The notes beneath the pieces are model-generated. The model was not told the origin of the DNA. It ran no database searches and worked only from the letters and a program-made list of their open reading frames with translations. From Rhodospirillaceae bacterium (GTDB taxonomy: Bacteria > Pseudomonadota > Alphaproteobacteria > DSM-16000 > Inquilinaceae): a stretch of DNA of 64,000 nucleotides. Below are positions 17,088 to 25,055 of this stretch, one piece after another; the first letter of the stretch is position 1, and every line of letters starts with the position of its first letter. Made by a program: the position numbers and the translations under genes. The DNA lies in assembly GCA_020638575.1 (NCBI GenBank), contig JACKIH010000003.1:3087001-3151000 (forward strand). The letters run 5' to 3'.

Positions 17088-17885
17088 ATGTCCGAACAGC
17101 CACCGCTGTTGGTGGAGACCGCCGAAGGCATTTGCCGCCTTACGTTGAATCGCCCCGAGAAGTTGAACTCTTTCAACGTCGCGCTGGGCGAGGCGCTGCA
17201 ACAGGCGCTGGACGTGTGCGCGAGCGACGACGCGATCCGCGCCGTGGTGCTGACCGGCGCCGGGCGCGCCTTCTGCGCGGGCCAGGACCTGGGCGACCGC
17301 GATCCCTCCAAGATGACCGAGGCCCCCGACCTCGGCAGCACGCTGGAGCGCGTCTACAACCCCATCATCCGCCGCATCCGGGCGCTGGAGAAGCCGGTGC
17401 TGTGCGCCGTCAACGGCGTGGCGGCCGGGGCCGGGGCCAATCTGGCGCTGGCCTGCGATATCGTGTTCGCCGCCAAGTCGGCCAAGTTCATCCAGGTGTT
17501 CGCCCGCATTGGACTGCTGCCCGACTCCGGCGGCACCTGGATGCTGCCGCGGCTGATCGGCGAGGCGCGTGCCAAGGCGCTGGCCATGACGACGGAGCCG
17601 CTGGCGGCGGACACCGCGGCCGACTGGGGCCTCATCTGGAAGGCGGTCGAGGACGACCAGGTGCTCGCCGAAACCCTGAAGCTGGCCGGCCAGCTCGCGG
17701 TCGGGCCGACGGTCGCCTATGGGCTGATCAAGCAGGCGGTGCAGGCCGCCGCCGACCAGTCGCTCGACAAGCATCTCGACCTGGAACGCGACTACCAGCG
17801 CATTGCCGGCCGCACGCCGGACTATGCCGAAGGGGTGGCCGCGTTCCTGGAAAAGCGCCCGGCGAAGTTCCGAGGTGTGCGATGA
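17088..17885 (+). CDS. paaG: 1,2-epoxyphenylacetyl-CoA isomerase PaaG
   Basis: A 265-residue crotonase-family enzyme expected to convert ring-1,2-epoxyphenylacetyl-CoA to oxepin-CoA. Visible features are the oxyanion segments AFCAGQDLGDRD (about residues 64-75) and NGVAAGAGANLALACDI, and an aspartate in LLPDSGGTW where hydratases carry glutamate, a PaaG hallmark. The ATG at 17088 follows CCGGAGG at good spacing; the upstream open frame is rejected because it contains the palindromic operator. It overlaps paaI by four bases (ATGA), so the two are translationally coupled. Confidence 0.93.
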   Translation: MSEQPPLLVETAEGICRLTLNRPEKLNSFNVALGEALQQALDVCASDDAIRAVVLTGAGRAFCAGQDLGDRDPSKMTEAPDLGSTLERVYNPIIRRIRALEKPVLCAVNGVAAGAGANLALACDIVFAAKSAKFIQVFARIGLLPDSGGTWMLPRLIGEARAKALAMTTEPLAADTAADWGLIWKAVEDDQVLAETLKLAGQLAVGPTVAYGLIKQAVQAAADQSLDKHLDLERDYQRIAGRTPDYAEGVAAFLEKRPAKFRGVR

Positions 17886-18373
17886 CGGCACCCGACGACG
17901 CGGCCAAGGTGTCGGTTCCCGACGATCCCCAAGCACTGGCAAGCGCCTGTGCCAAGGCGATGTGGGACGACGACCGGGCGTCGCAACGCTTGGGAATGCA
18001 GATCCACTCGGTGGCGCCCGGGCAGGCCGTCCTGTCCATGTCGATCACCGAAGCCATGACCAACGGGCATGGCGACGGCCACGGCGGCTACACCTTCCTG
18101 CTCGCCGATTCCGCCTTCGCCTTCGCCTGCAATTCCTACAACCAGCGCACCGTCGCGCAGCATTGTTCGGTGACCTTCCTGGCGCCGGTGGCGCTGGGCG
18201 ACCGGCTGACCGCCGACGCACGGGAAATCAGCCGAAAAGGGCGCGGCGGGATCTACGATATCCGCGTCACCAACCAGCGGGGCGAAACGGTCGCCGAGTT
18301 CCGGGGCCATTCGCGAACCGTCAAGGGGAAACTTCTGCCGGAGGCGGCCGAAGACGCCGACCCCAGCAACTGA
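17882..18373 (+). CDS. paaI: Hydroxyphenylacetyl-CoA thioesterase PaaI
   Basis: A 163-residue hotdog-fold thioesterase. The motif NGHGDGHGGYTFLLADSAF with following ACNSYN is the PaaI active-site region (Gly-rich loop plus catalytic aspartate in LAD). In the phenylacetate pathway it releases CoA from dead-end hydroxylated CoA esters. It begins inside the paaG stop and is followed 13 bases later by paaK. Confidence 0.93.
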   Translation: MTAPDDAAKVSVPDDPQALASACAKAMWDDDRASQRLGMQIHSVAPGQAVLSMSITEAMTNGHGDGHGGYTFLLADSAFAFACNSYNQRTVAQHCSVTFLAPVALGDRLTADAREISRKGRGGIYDIRVTNQRGETVAEFRGHSRTVKGKLLPEAAEDADPSN

Positions 18374-18386
18374 GGAGGACCGTCCA

Positions 18387-19712
18387 TTGGAAGCTAGCGT
18401 TCAGAACAAGGGTGAGCTGGAGCCGATCGAGAAGGCTTCGCGTGACGAACTGGCCGCCGTGCAGTTGCAGCGGCTCAAGTGGACCCTGAACCACGCCTAT
18501 AACAATTCGCCGTTCTACAAGAAGCGGTTCGACGAGGCGGGCGTTCACCCCGATGACCTGCAGTCCCTGGCCGACCTGCGCCTGTTTCCCTTTACCACCA
18601 AGAGCGACTTGCGCGCCAACTACCCCTTCGGCATGTTCGCCACCCCCATGGAAGAGGTGGTGCGCGTCCACGCCTCCAGCGGCACCACCGGCAAGCCCAC
18701 TGTGGTGGGCTACACCCGCAACGACATCGAGACCTGGGCGACGGTGGTCGCCCGCTCCATCCGCGCCGCCGGGGGCAGCGCCAGGGATATGGTGCATGTC
18801 GCCTATGGCTACGGCCTGTTCACCGGCGGCCTGGGCGCCCACTACGGCGCGGAAAAGCTGGGCTGCACGGTGATCCCCATGTCCGGTGGTGGCACGGAAA
18901 AGCAGGTCCAGCTGATCCGGGACTTCAACCCGGACATCATCATGGTGACCCCTTCCTATATGCTCAACATCGCCGATGAGATGGATCGCCAGGGAATAGA
19001 CCCCCGTGAACTGGCGCTGCGGGTGGGCATTTTCGGGGCGGAACCCTGGACCGAGGCCATGCGCCTGGAAATCGAGCAGCGCCTGGGCATCGATGCGGTG
19101 GACATCTACGGCCTGTCGGAGGTGATGGGGCCCGGGGTGGCCCAGGAGTGCCTGGAGACCAAGGACGGCCCGACCATCTGGGAGGACCACTTCTACCCCG
19201 AAATCATCGATCCGGAAACCGGTGAGGTGCTGCCCGACGGCGAGGAAGGCGAACTGGTATTCACCAGCCTCACCAAGGAAGCCATGCCGGTTATCCGCTA
19301 CCGTACCCGCGACCTCACGCGCCTGCTGCCGGGCAGCGCCAGGACCATGCGGCGCATGGACAAGATCACCGGGCGCAGCGATGACATGATGATCGTGCGC
19401 GGCGTCAACGTCTTCCCGACCCAGATCGAGGAACTGATCCTGAAGATCCCCGATCTGGCTCCCATCTATCAGCTTGTGGTCAGCCGCGAAGGCCACCTGG
19501 ACAAGCTGGAAGTGAACGTGGAGATGCGCCAGCACATGTCGCGCGGCTGGAAGATGGATGCGTCCGCCGCCGCCGCCCATGCCAACGAACTGCGCCACCA
19601 GATCAAGGCGCTGATCGGTGTGAGCACCACGGTCAACGTGCTGCAGCCCGACTCCATCGAGCGTTCGGTGGGCAAGGCCAAGCGCGTGATCGACCAGCGG
19701 CCGAAGGGCTGA
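18387..19712 (+). CDS. paaK: Phenylacetate-CoA ligase PaaK
   Basis: A 441-residue adenylate-forming ligase that activates phenylacetate with ATP and CoA. The P-loop is SSGTTGKPTVVGYT (about residues 95-108); further motifs are YGLSEVMGPGV and the C-terminal GRSDDMMIVRGVNVFPTQIE. The start codon is TTG at 18387, supported by a strong GAGGAGG eight bases before it and by alignment-like N-terminal features; no nearby ATG fits. It ends the paaG-paaI-paaK operon, followed by a pair of hairpins. Confidence 0.95.
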   Translation: MEASVQNKGELEPIEKASRDELAAVQLQRLKWTLNHAYNNSPFYKKRFDEAGVHPDDLQSLADLRLFPFTTKSDLRANYPFGMFATPMEEVVRVHASSGTTGKPTVVGYTRNDIETWATVVARSIRAAGGSARDMVHVAYGYGLFTGGLGAHYGAEKLGCTVIPMSGGGTEKQVQLIRDFNPDIIMVTPSYMLNIADEMDRQGIDPRELALRVGIFGAEPWTEAMRLEIEQRLGIDAVDIYGLSEVMGPGVAQECLETKDGPTIWEDHFYPEIIDPETGEVLPDGEEGELVFTSLTKEAMPVIRYRTRDLTRLLPGSARTMRRMDKITGRSDDMMIVRGVNVFPTQIEELILKIPDLAPIYQLVVSREGHLDKLEVNVEMRQHMSRGWKMDASAAAAHANELRHQIKALIGVSTTVNVLQPDSIERSVGKAKRVIDQRPKG

Positions 19713-20062
19713 GGCCGGGAAACCGGCGGCAGGCCGCTCTGGCCTGCAAGGACGACTGTCCGGAGATCTTGGTCCGCCCGCCCGCAGCAAAGCGACATTG
19801 AGCGCAGCGGGCCAAGACCTTCCGAACGACGCCGCGGCGCCGTTCGGCGGAATACCCTGGACGCTTCGCAAGGACTGTTGGCGGAGGGTTCTAGGAATTT
19901 TCACCTACCGGCATGGGCCGGGCGAACACCAGGGCCATCGCAAGGATGGCCGGCGGCGGCGCCGAACGAGACCAGGAGCCGCTGCAGCGGTGCTCAGGAG
20001 TCCGCTAAGTCGGGCGCAGCATCGTCAAGTGACGTCGAGATTAGCTGGGGGCACGAAAGACG
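19713..20062. other. Intergenic region between paaK and phaC
   Basis: No convincing gene. It holds the paaK 3' hairpins and, at 19979-19990, a perfect 12-base palindrome CCGCTGCAGCGG, 73 bases before phaC. The TGC/GCA content of that palindrome recalls PhaR sites, but the spacing differs from the clear sites at the phasin gene. The phaC promoter presumably lies here. Confidence 0.5.
19714..19747 (+). terminator. Two adjacent hairpins after paaK
   Basis: Immediately past the stop lie GCCGG-GAAA-CCGGC (19714-19727) and GCAGGCC-GCTCT-GGCCTGC (19729-19747). There is no T-run, so this may be a Rho-assisted terminator or 3' stabiliser. Confidence 0.5.
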
Positions 20063-21874
20063 ATGGTTGAGAGCACGAACAGCGGCGGCGTGATGCAGCA
20101 GATTACCGACAATCTGCAGAGCTATCAGAGCGCCGCCAAGCAACTCATGGCCATGCTCGGCCAGGTGGGGGGCCAGACGCTTCCCTCTGCTGGGGAGACC
20201 GAGCACGCGGGCCATCACCCGCCGGGCGAACTGGTCGACTTCCAGTACCTGTCCGGGCTGCAGCAGTTCGCCACCTCGCAGCTCAGCGAGTACGCGGCGG
20301 CATCGCAGCGCATGGTCAACCTGATGTTCCAGAAGCCGGAGCAGGCCTACCAACAGATCACGCGCTTCTGGACCGAGCAGTTCCGCATTCTGACGGGCGT
20401 ATCGAACCTGTCGCCGGATCGCGGCGACCACCGCTTCGCCGACCCGAGTTGGACCACCAACCCGTTCTACAAGCAGGCGATGCAGACCCACCTGTCGGTG
20501 CGCAAATGCCTCGACGACTGGGTCGATAACCTGGAAGTCGAGCACAAGGAGGCCGAGCAGCTCCGCTTCGCGGTGACCTTGCTCACCGACGCGCTGGCAC
20601 CGTCCAACTGGCCGACCAATCCCGCGGCCCTGAAGCGCCACATGGAAACCCAGGGCGAAAGCGCCATCCGGGGTATCCAGAACTTCGTCGACGACATCCT
20701 GCACAACAACGGCATGCCGTCGATGGTGAAGCGCGGTGCGCTGAAGGTCGGCGTCGACATGGCCACCACCCCGGGCAAGGTGGTCTACCGCTGCGAGGTG
20801 TTCGAACTGATCCAGTACGCTCCCAGTACCGGGGAGGTGTACCAGCGGCCGTTCCTCATGGTGCCGCCGCAGATCAACAAGTACTACTTCTACGATCTGT
20901 CGCCGAAGAAGAGCCTGATCCGCTTCGCCGTGGAGACCGGCCTGCAGGTGTTCACCCTGAGCTGGCGCAACCCCACCCAGGAACACCGCGACTGGAACTT
21001 CAACACCTACATTGCGGCGATCGAGGAAGCCATGGGCGTGATCGCCGAGATCACGGGCTCCCCCGACCTCAACATCGAGGGCGGCTGCGTCGCCGGCATC
21101 ACGGTGGTGGGGCTGCTTGGCAGCCTGGCCGAGCGCGGCGAGACGAAGGTGAACTCGGCGACGCTGATGGTGACCTCGCTGGACACCAGTGCGGAAACGC
21201 AGCTCGGCTCGCTGGCCTCGCCGGCGATGCTGGAACTGGCGGATATGAACACGTCCGCCAAAGGGGTGATGGACGGCGCCGAAATGGGCCGGGTCTTCGC
21301 CATGCTGCGGCCCAACGAGTTGATCTGGAACTACTGGGTCAACAACTACCTGCTGGGCAACGACCCGCCGACCTTCGACGTGCTCGCCTGGAACGCCGAC
21401 ACCTCCCGCATGGCGGGCGGCCTCCACCACGACATCCTGGATCTGGTGAAGAACAACACCCTGGTTAAGGGCGAGTTCATGGTCCAGGGAGCCCCGGTCC
21501 GCCTCAAGGCAATCGAGTGCGACCAGTTCTGGCTGTCCGGCTCCACCGATCACATCACCCCGTGGCGTGCCTGCTACACCTCGGCCAAGCTGCTTGGTGG
21601 CAAGCGCGAGTTCGTGGTGAGCGACGGCGGGCACATCCAGAGCATGGTGTCCTCGCCGGCCAATCGCAAAGCCAGGTTCCATGTCAACAGCAAGCAGCCG
21701 AAAGACCCGGATGCCTGGCTGGAAGGAGCGACGGAGCACGATTCGAGCTGGTGGCTCTACTGGCGGGATTGGATCACGAAGCGCTCCGGCGAGCTGCGCA
21801 CGGCGCCGGACGCCCTTGGCAGTGCGCAACATCCGGCGCTGACGGATGCACCTGGCACATACGTCTTCGAATGA
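20063..21874 (+). CDS. phaC: Poly(3-hydroxyalkanoate) synthase PhaC (class II-like)
   Basis: A 603-residue cytoplasmic, granule-associated polymerase that joins (R)-3-hydroxyacyl-CoAs into polyhydroxyalkanoate. The lipase-like box is GGCVAG with the nucleophile C342; the aspartate is in GSTDHITPW and the histidine in SDGGHIQSM, a layout typical of class II (medium-chain) synthases. The box is unusual: the glycine two residues after cysteine in G-x-C-x-G is alanine here. No strong ribosome-binding site precedes ATG 20063; ATG 20093 is an alternative. It overlaps phaZ by four bases. Confidence 0.92.
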   Translation: MVESTNSGGVMQQITDNLQSYQSAAKQLMAMLGQVGGQTLPSAGETEHAGHHPPGELVDFQYLSGLQQFATSQLSEYAAASQRMVNLMFQKPEQAYQQITRFWTEQFRILTGVSNLSPDRGDHRFADPSWTTNPFYKQAMQTHLSVRKCLDDWVDNLEVEHKEAEQLRFAVTLLTDALAPSNWPTNPAALKRHMETQGESAIRGIQNFVDDILHNNGMPSMVKRGALKVGVDMATTPGKVVYRCEVFELIQYAPSTGEVYQRPFLMVPPQINKYYFYDLSPKKSLIRFAVETGLQVFTLSWRNPTQEHRDWNFNTYIAAIEEAMGVIAEITGSPDLNIEGGCVAGITVVGLLGSLAERGETKVNSATLMVTSLDTSAETQLGSLASPAMLELADMNTSAKGVMDGAEMGRVFAMLRPNELIWNYWVNNYLLGNDPPTFDVLAWNADTSRMAGGLHHDILDLVKNNTLVKGEFMVQGAPVRLKAIECDQFWLSGSTDHITPWRACYTSAKLLGGKREFVVSDGGHIQSMVSSPANRKARFHVNSKQPKDPDAWLEGATEHDSSWWLYWRDWITKRSGELRTAPDALGSAQHPALTDAPGTYVFE

Positions 21875-22746
21875 GCATGCAACCACTGGCGATTGATATG
21901 GCCCCCACCAAGAATCCGACCCGAAGCGCAGGCACCGACCTGAGCATCGCGATGGTCGAAGCGAACGGGATGCCGCTCAGAACGGCCACACGGCCGGGAT
22001 CCGGAGAGCGACCGCCGCTCGTGCTCCTCAACGGTATCGGCGCACAGCTCGAAGCCCTGAACGGCTTCGTCAAGGTGCTCAACCCCGACATCGGCGTCAT
22101 CATCTTCGACGTCCCGGGCGTCGGCGGCTCGCCGAAGCCGTCGCGGCCGTTCCGGATGAGCCACATGGCCATCACCATGGCGGCCCTTCTGGATAAGCTC
22201 GGGCACGCCCAGGCCGACGTCTTCGGCGTCTCCTGGGGCGGGGCGCTGGCGCAGGAGTTCGCCCACACCTGTCCCAACCACTGCCGGCGCCTGATCCTGG
22301 GTGCCACGGCACCGAGCTCGATGACCATCCCGCGCAAGCCGATGGCGATGATGACCATGATGAATCCGATGCGGTTCACGCAGAAGGATTACGTGGCCAA
22401 CAACGCCATGAAGATGTACGGCGGCAAGCTGCGCGATGATCCGACGGCGCTCGGCAACCTGACCGAGCATATGGCCGGCGGTGCCGGCTCCATGGGCTCC
22501 GTCATGTACCAGATGATGGCGCTGATGGGCTGGACCAGCCTGCACTGGCTGCACCAGATCAAGCAGCCCACCCTGGTGATCGCGGGCAAGGACGATCCCA
22601 TCGTCGCGCCCACCAACGCCCAGACCATCGCCAACCGCATCCCCAACGCGCGGCTGGAGATGGTGGATTGCGGCCATCTGTTCATCCTCACCATGGCCGA
22701 GGAGATTGCGGCGATGGTCGACGACTTCCTGGGCGGCCCGCCATGA
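21871..22746 (+). CDS. phaZ: Intracellular poly(3-hydroxyalkanoate) depolymerase PhaZ
   Basis: A 291-residue alpha/beta hydrolase. The catalytic triad is visible: serine in GVSWGG, aspartate in AGKDDPIV and histidine in DCGHLFIL. Sequence and phaC linkage fit the Pseudomonas-type medium-chain PHA depolymerase, a family that also degrades aromatic PHAs. The ATG at 21871 overlaps the phaC stop (ATGA), and the gene overlaps the next hydrolase the same way. It releases stored 3-hydroxyacids, which need re-activation to CoA esters. Confidence 0.9.
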   Translation: MSMQPLAIDMAPTKNPTRSAGTDLSIAMVEANGMPLRTATRPGSGERPPLVLLNGIGAQLEALNGFVKVLNPDIGVIIFDVPGVGGSPKPSRPFRMSHMAITMAALLDKLGHAQADVFGVSWGGALAQEFAHTCPNHCRRLILGATAPSSMTIPRKPMAMMTMMNPMRFTQKDYVANNAMKMYGGKLRDDPTALGNLTEHMAGGAGSMGSVMYQMMALMGWTSLHWLHQIKQPTLVIAGKDDPIVAPTNAQTIANRIPNARLEMVDCGHLFILTMAEEIAAMVDDFLGGPP

Positions 22747-23588
22747 CCATCCTGCCGGAGTCGCGCCGCATCCGGGTCGACGATGTCGAGCTTCACTGCG
22801 AGATCGTCGGCGAAGGCGAACCGCTCCTGCTGATCCACGGTCTGGGGTCCTGTACCGAGGATTGGCAGCCGCAGATCGAAGCGTTCAGCCGCGACTACCG
22901 GGTGATCGCGTTCGACCTGCGTGGCCACGGGCGCTCCACCAAGCCCCGCGACGGCTACAGCATCGAGCGCTTCGCCCGCGACACGGCCGCCTTGATCAAC
23001 CAGTTGGGACTCGCCCCCGTCCATGTCGTCGGCATCTCGCTCGGCGGCATGGTGGCCTTCCAGCTCGTGGTGGATGCGCCGGAGCTGGTGAAGACCATGA
23101 CCATCGTGAACAGCGGGCCGGCGGTGCCGGCGGCGACGTTCAAGCAGCGCATGCCCCTTTATGTCCGGCTGGTCTATCTGCGGACATTGGGGCTGCGCCA
23201 GATGGCCAAGAAAGTGGTCAAGGGGCTGTTTCCCGAGCCGGGACAGGAAGCGCTGCGGCAGGGCTTCATCGAGCGCATCACGCGCAACGACAAGCACTGC
23301 TACATCGCCTCCCTGAAGGCCATCTTCGCCGGCTGGGGGGTCGCCCGGCACCTGGGCGAGATCCGCTGCCCCGTGCTCGTGATCGCCGCCGACCAGGACT
23401 ACACGCCGGTGGCGCTCAAGCAGCTCTACGTCGACCGCCTGCCCAATGCCCGGATGGTGGTCGTTCCCGATTCACGCCATGCGCTGCCGATGGAGAAGCC
23501 ACGCGAGTTCAATCGGGCACTCGCGGATTTCCTCGCTCCGCTCACGGGGGGTGCCGGGAGCACCTCCTCACCTCAGGAAGCTCAATAG
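22743..23588 (+). CDS. Alpha/beta hydrolase of the PHA operon
   Basis: A 281-residue alpha/beta hydrolase. It has the oxyanion segment LLLIHGLGSCTEDW, the nucleophile elbow GISLGG, an aspartate in AADQDYTP and a histidine in PDSRHALPM. Family resemblance is to 3-oxoadipate enol-lactonase-like hydrolases, which does not fix the substrate. ATGA overlap with phaZ makes it part of the phaC-phaZ unit, so an ester or thioester hydrolysis in PHA turnover, for example oligomer cleavage, is plausible but inferred. It ends ten bases before the next start. Confidence 0.85.
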   Translation: MTILPESRRIRVDDVELHCEIVGEGEPLLLIHGLGSCTEDWQPQIEAFSRDYRVIAFDLRGHGRSTKPRDGYSIERFARDTAALINQLGLAPVHVVGISLGGMVAFQLVVDAPELVKTMTIVNSGPAVPAATFKQRMPLYVRLVYLRTLGLRQMAKKVVKGLFPEPGQEALRQGFIERITRNDKHCYIASLKAIFAGWGVARHLGEIRCPVLVIAADQDYTPVALKQLYVDRLPNARMVVVPDSRHALPMEKPREFNRALADFLAPLTGGAGSTSSPQEAQ

Positions 23589-23598
23589 GAGAAACACC

Positions 23599-24489
23599 GT
23601 GATCCAAATCGGCAACGTCTTGCTGAAGAATCCGTTGTTCCTCGCCGCAGGTTGCGCGAAGCACCCCGACGGGGCGCGCAAGATTCTCGCTTCGCCGTCC
23701 GCCGCCCTGGTTGTGGGCAGCATCACGACGGAGCCCTACGGCGTCGACGATGGCGACGTGCTGTGGTGCGATGGTGCCCGCTCGGTCACCGGCTTCGGGT
23801 TCCCCAACGCCGGCATCGATGCCTGGCAGTCGGACCTCGTGGAACTGGCTGCGGCCGCCCAGGAGGCGGAAAAGCCCTTCGTCGTCAATGTCGCTGGCAA
23901 CAGCGTGGAGGACTACCTCAACCTCGCCGAGCGCGCCTTCGTCGCCGGTGCGGATGCGGTGGAGCTGAACTTTGCCTGGCCGTGCCTGCTCAGCTCGCGC
24001 CTGGTGAAGCACTCGTTCTCCGACGATCCGGCGGCAGTGACCGAGCTGCTGCGGGCGGCCCGTCACCGCTTCGCCGGCAAGCACGGCGACCTGTGGCTGA
24101 AGTTCTCGCCCATGCAGCCGACCATCCTGGAACAGATGGCTGCAGCCATCGGTGAGGTGGGCGGCAAGCTGGTGACGGCGGTGGCGTGCTGCGGGCCCTA
24201 TCCGCGCACGCTGTTCCTGGAACCCGACGGCAGCTCGGTGGTCGGCAGCGACTCCTTCGGCCAGATGAGCGGCGAGGTGCTGCGGCCGATCGCCTTGGGG
24301 CAGGTGCGCCAGTTCCGCACGCTGCTGCCGGCGGAGGTCTCTGTCATCGGCATCGGCGGCGTTTCGATCCGCGAGCATGTCGACCAGTACCTCTACATGG
24401 GGGCGGCCGCGGTGGGCCTGACCACGGCCTACCAGGTCGGCGGCACCAGCGTGTTCGACTACCTGTTCGCCGAAGAGGTGACGGCCTAG
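23599..24489 (+). CDS. Dihydroorotate-dehydrogenase-like flavoprotein
   Basis: A 296-residue TIM-barrel protein resembling class 1 dihydroorotate dehydrogenases. It starts at GTG 23599 with AGGAGA eight bases upstream. Matching parts are the N-terminal KNPLFLAAGCAK, VNVAGNSVEDY, KFSPM, and the C-terminal phosphate-binding IGIGGVSIREHVDQYLYMGA. The usual ELNLSCPN motif, which supplies the catalytic cysteine, reads ELNFAWPC here, so the residue is displaced. Pyrimidine synthesis is unlikely given the PHA/aromatic neighbours; an FMN-dependent redox step on an acyl or aromatic compound is possible. Function unknown. Confidence 0.8.
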   Translation: MIQIGNVLLKNPLFLAAGCAKHPDGARKILASPSAALVVGSITTEPYGVDDGDVLWCDGARSVTGFGFPNAGIDAWQSDLVELAAAAQEAEKPFVVNVAGNSVEDYLNLAERAFVAGADAVELNFAWPCLLSSRLVKHSFSDDPAAVTELLRAARHRFAGKHGDLWLKFSPMQPTILEQMAAAIGEVGGKLVTAVACCGPYPRTLFLEPDGSSVVGSDSFGQMSGEVLRPIALGQVRQFRTLLPAEVSVIGIGGVSIREHVDQYLYMGAAAVGLTTAYQVGGTSVFDYLFAEEVTA

Positions 24490-24511
24490 GCGCGGTCCGG
24501 ACGGACGGGGC

Positions 24512-24543
24512 GGCCGGGTGGGTGCTGCGGCACCGGCCCGGCC
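24512..24543 (+). terminator. GC-rich hairpin after the PHA operon
   Basis: GGCCGGGTGGGTG pairs with CACCGGCCCGGCC across a six-base loop with one mismatch and one G-U pair. It begins 22 bases past the stop. No T-run follows. Confidence 0.5.
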
Positions 24544-24620
24544 GCGGCCCCCGGCGAGGCTGTCTGGCTTCACACACCACACCAACGAAGAACAAGCAAA
24601 CCGCGTAGGGAGAGACTGTC

Positions 24621-24743
24621 ATGTCCGTTTACAGACCGGACCCGGGTGATCCGGGATCGATGGGTCCTGCCGCCGCCACCGGCGGCCCGGTCCCTGCGCG
24701 GCGCACGCCATCGGGCCTCGGGGTGCCGCATCCGGCCACCTGA
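24621..24743 (+). CDS. Possible 40-residue Pro/Gly-rich small protein or leader peptide
   Basis: An open frame of 40 codons begins with ATG at 24621, preceded by AGGGAGAGA at good spacing, better than many genes here. The product starts MSVYRPDPGDPGSMG and is rich in proline, glycine and alanine. No family is recognised. It could be a leader peptide for the fadN-like gene 313 bases downstream, or chance in GC-rich spacer. Confidence 0.25.
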   Translation: MSVYRPDPGDPGSMGPAAATGGPVPARRTPSGLGVPHPAT

Positions 24744-25055
24744 GTGCTTGTCCCGCCGGCGGTCGGCCGGCGGGGCCGGGACGGGTGGTCTCAGGCCGGT
24801 CCGCGCGGGCACGCCATCGCCTGAGGAGGGGATAGCGGCCGTCCGGGGCCACCCACACCCGGCATTTCCGATTTCAGGGCACGGGCTCGGCAACAGCCGG
24901 ACACCGGCCCCGACACCAAGCCGCGCCGACCGGCCGGCAAGACAGGACACCTGATCGACAACCGGCCGGATGGCGCAGCCGCTGGGTGCACACCACCAAC
25001 GCTGCCGGACGGCCGAACCGCCACGCAAGTCGTTAGAACACGAAGGAGGCTACAG

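Larger units (their letters stand above)
24490..25055. other. 566-bp intergenic region upstream of the fadN-like gene
   Basis: Apart from the hairpin at 24512-24543 and a possible 40-codon ORF at 24621-24743, I see no gene. The stretch 24600-24640 is relatively AT-rich and may hold a promoter. The rest is GC-rich spacer. Confidence 0.5.
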
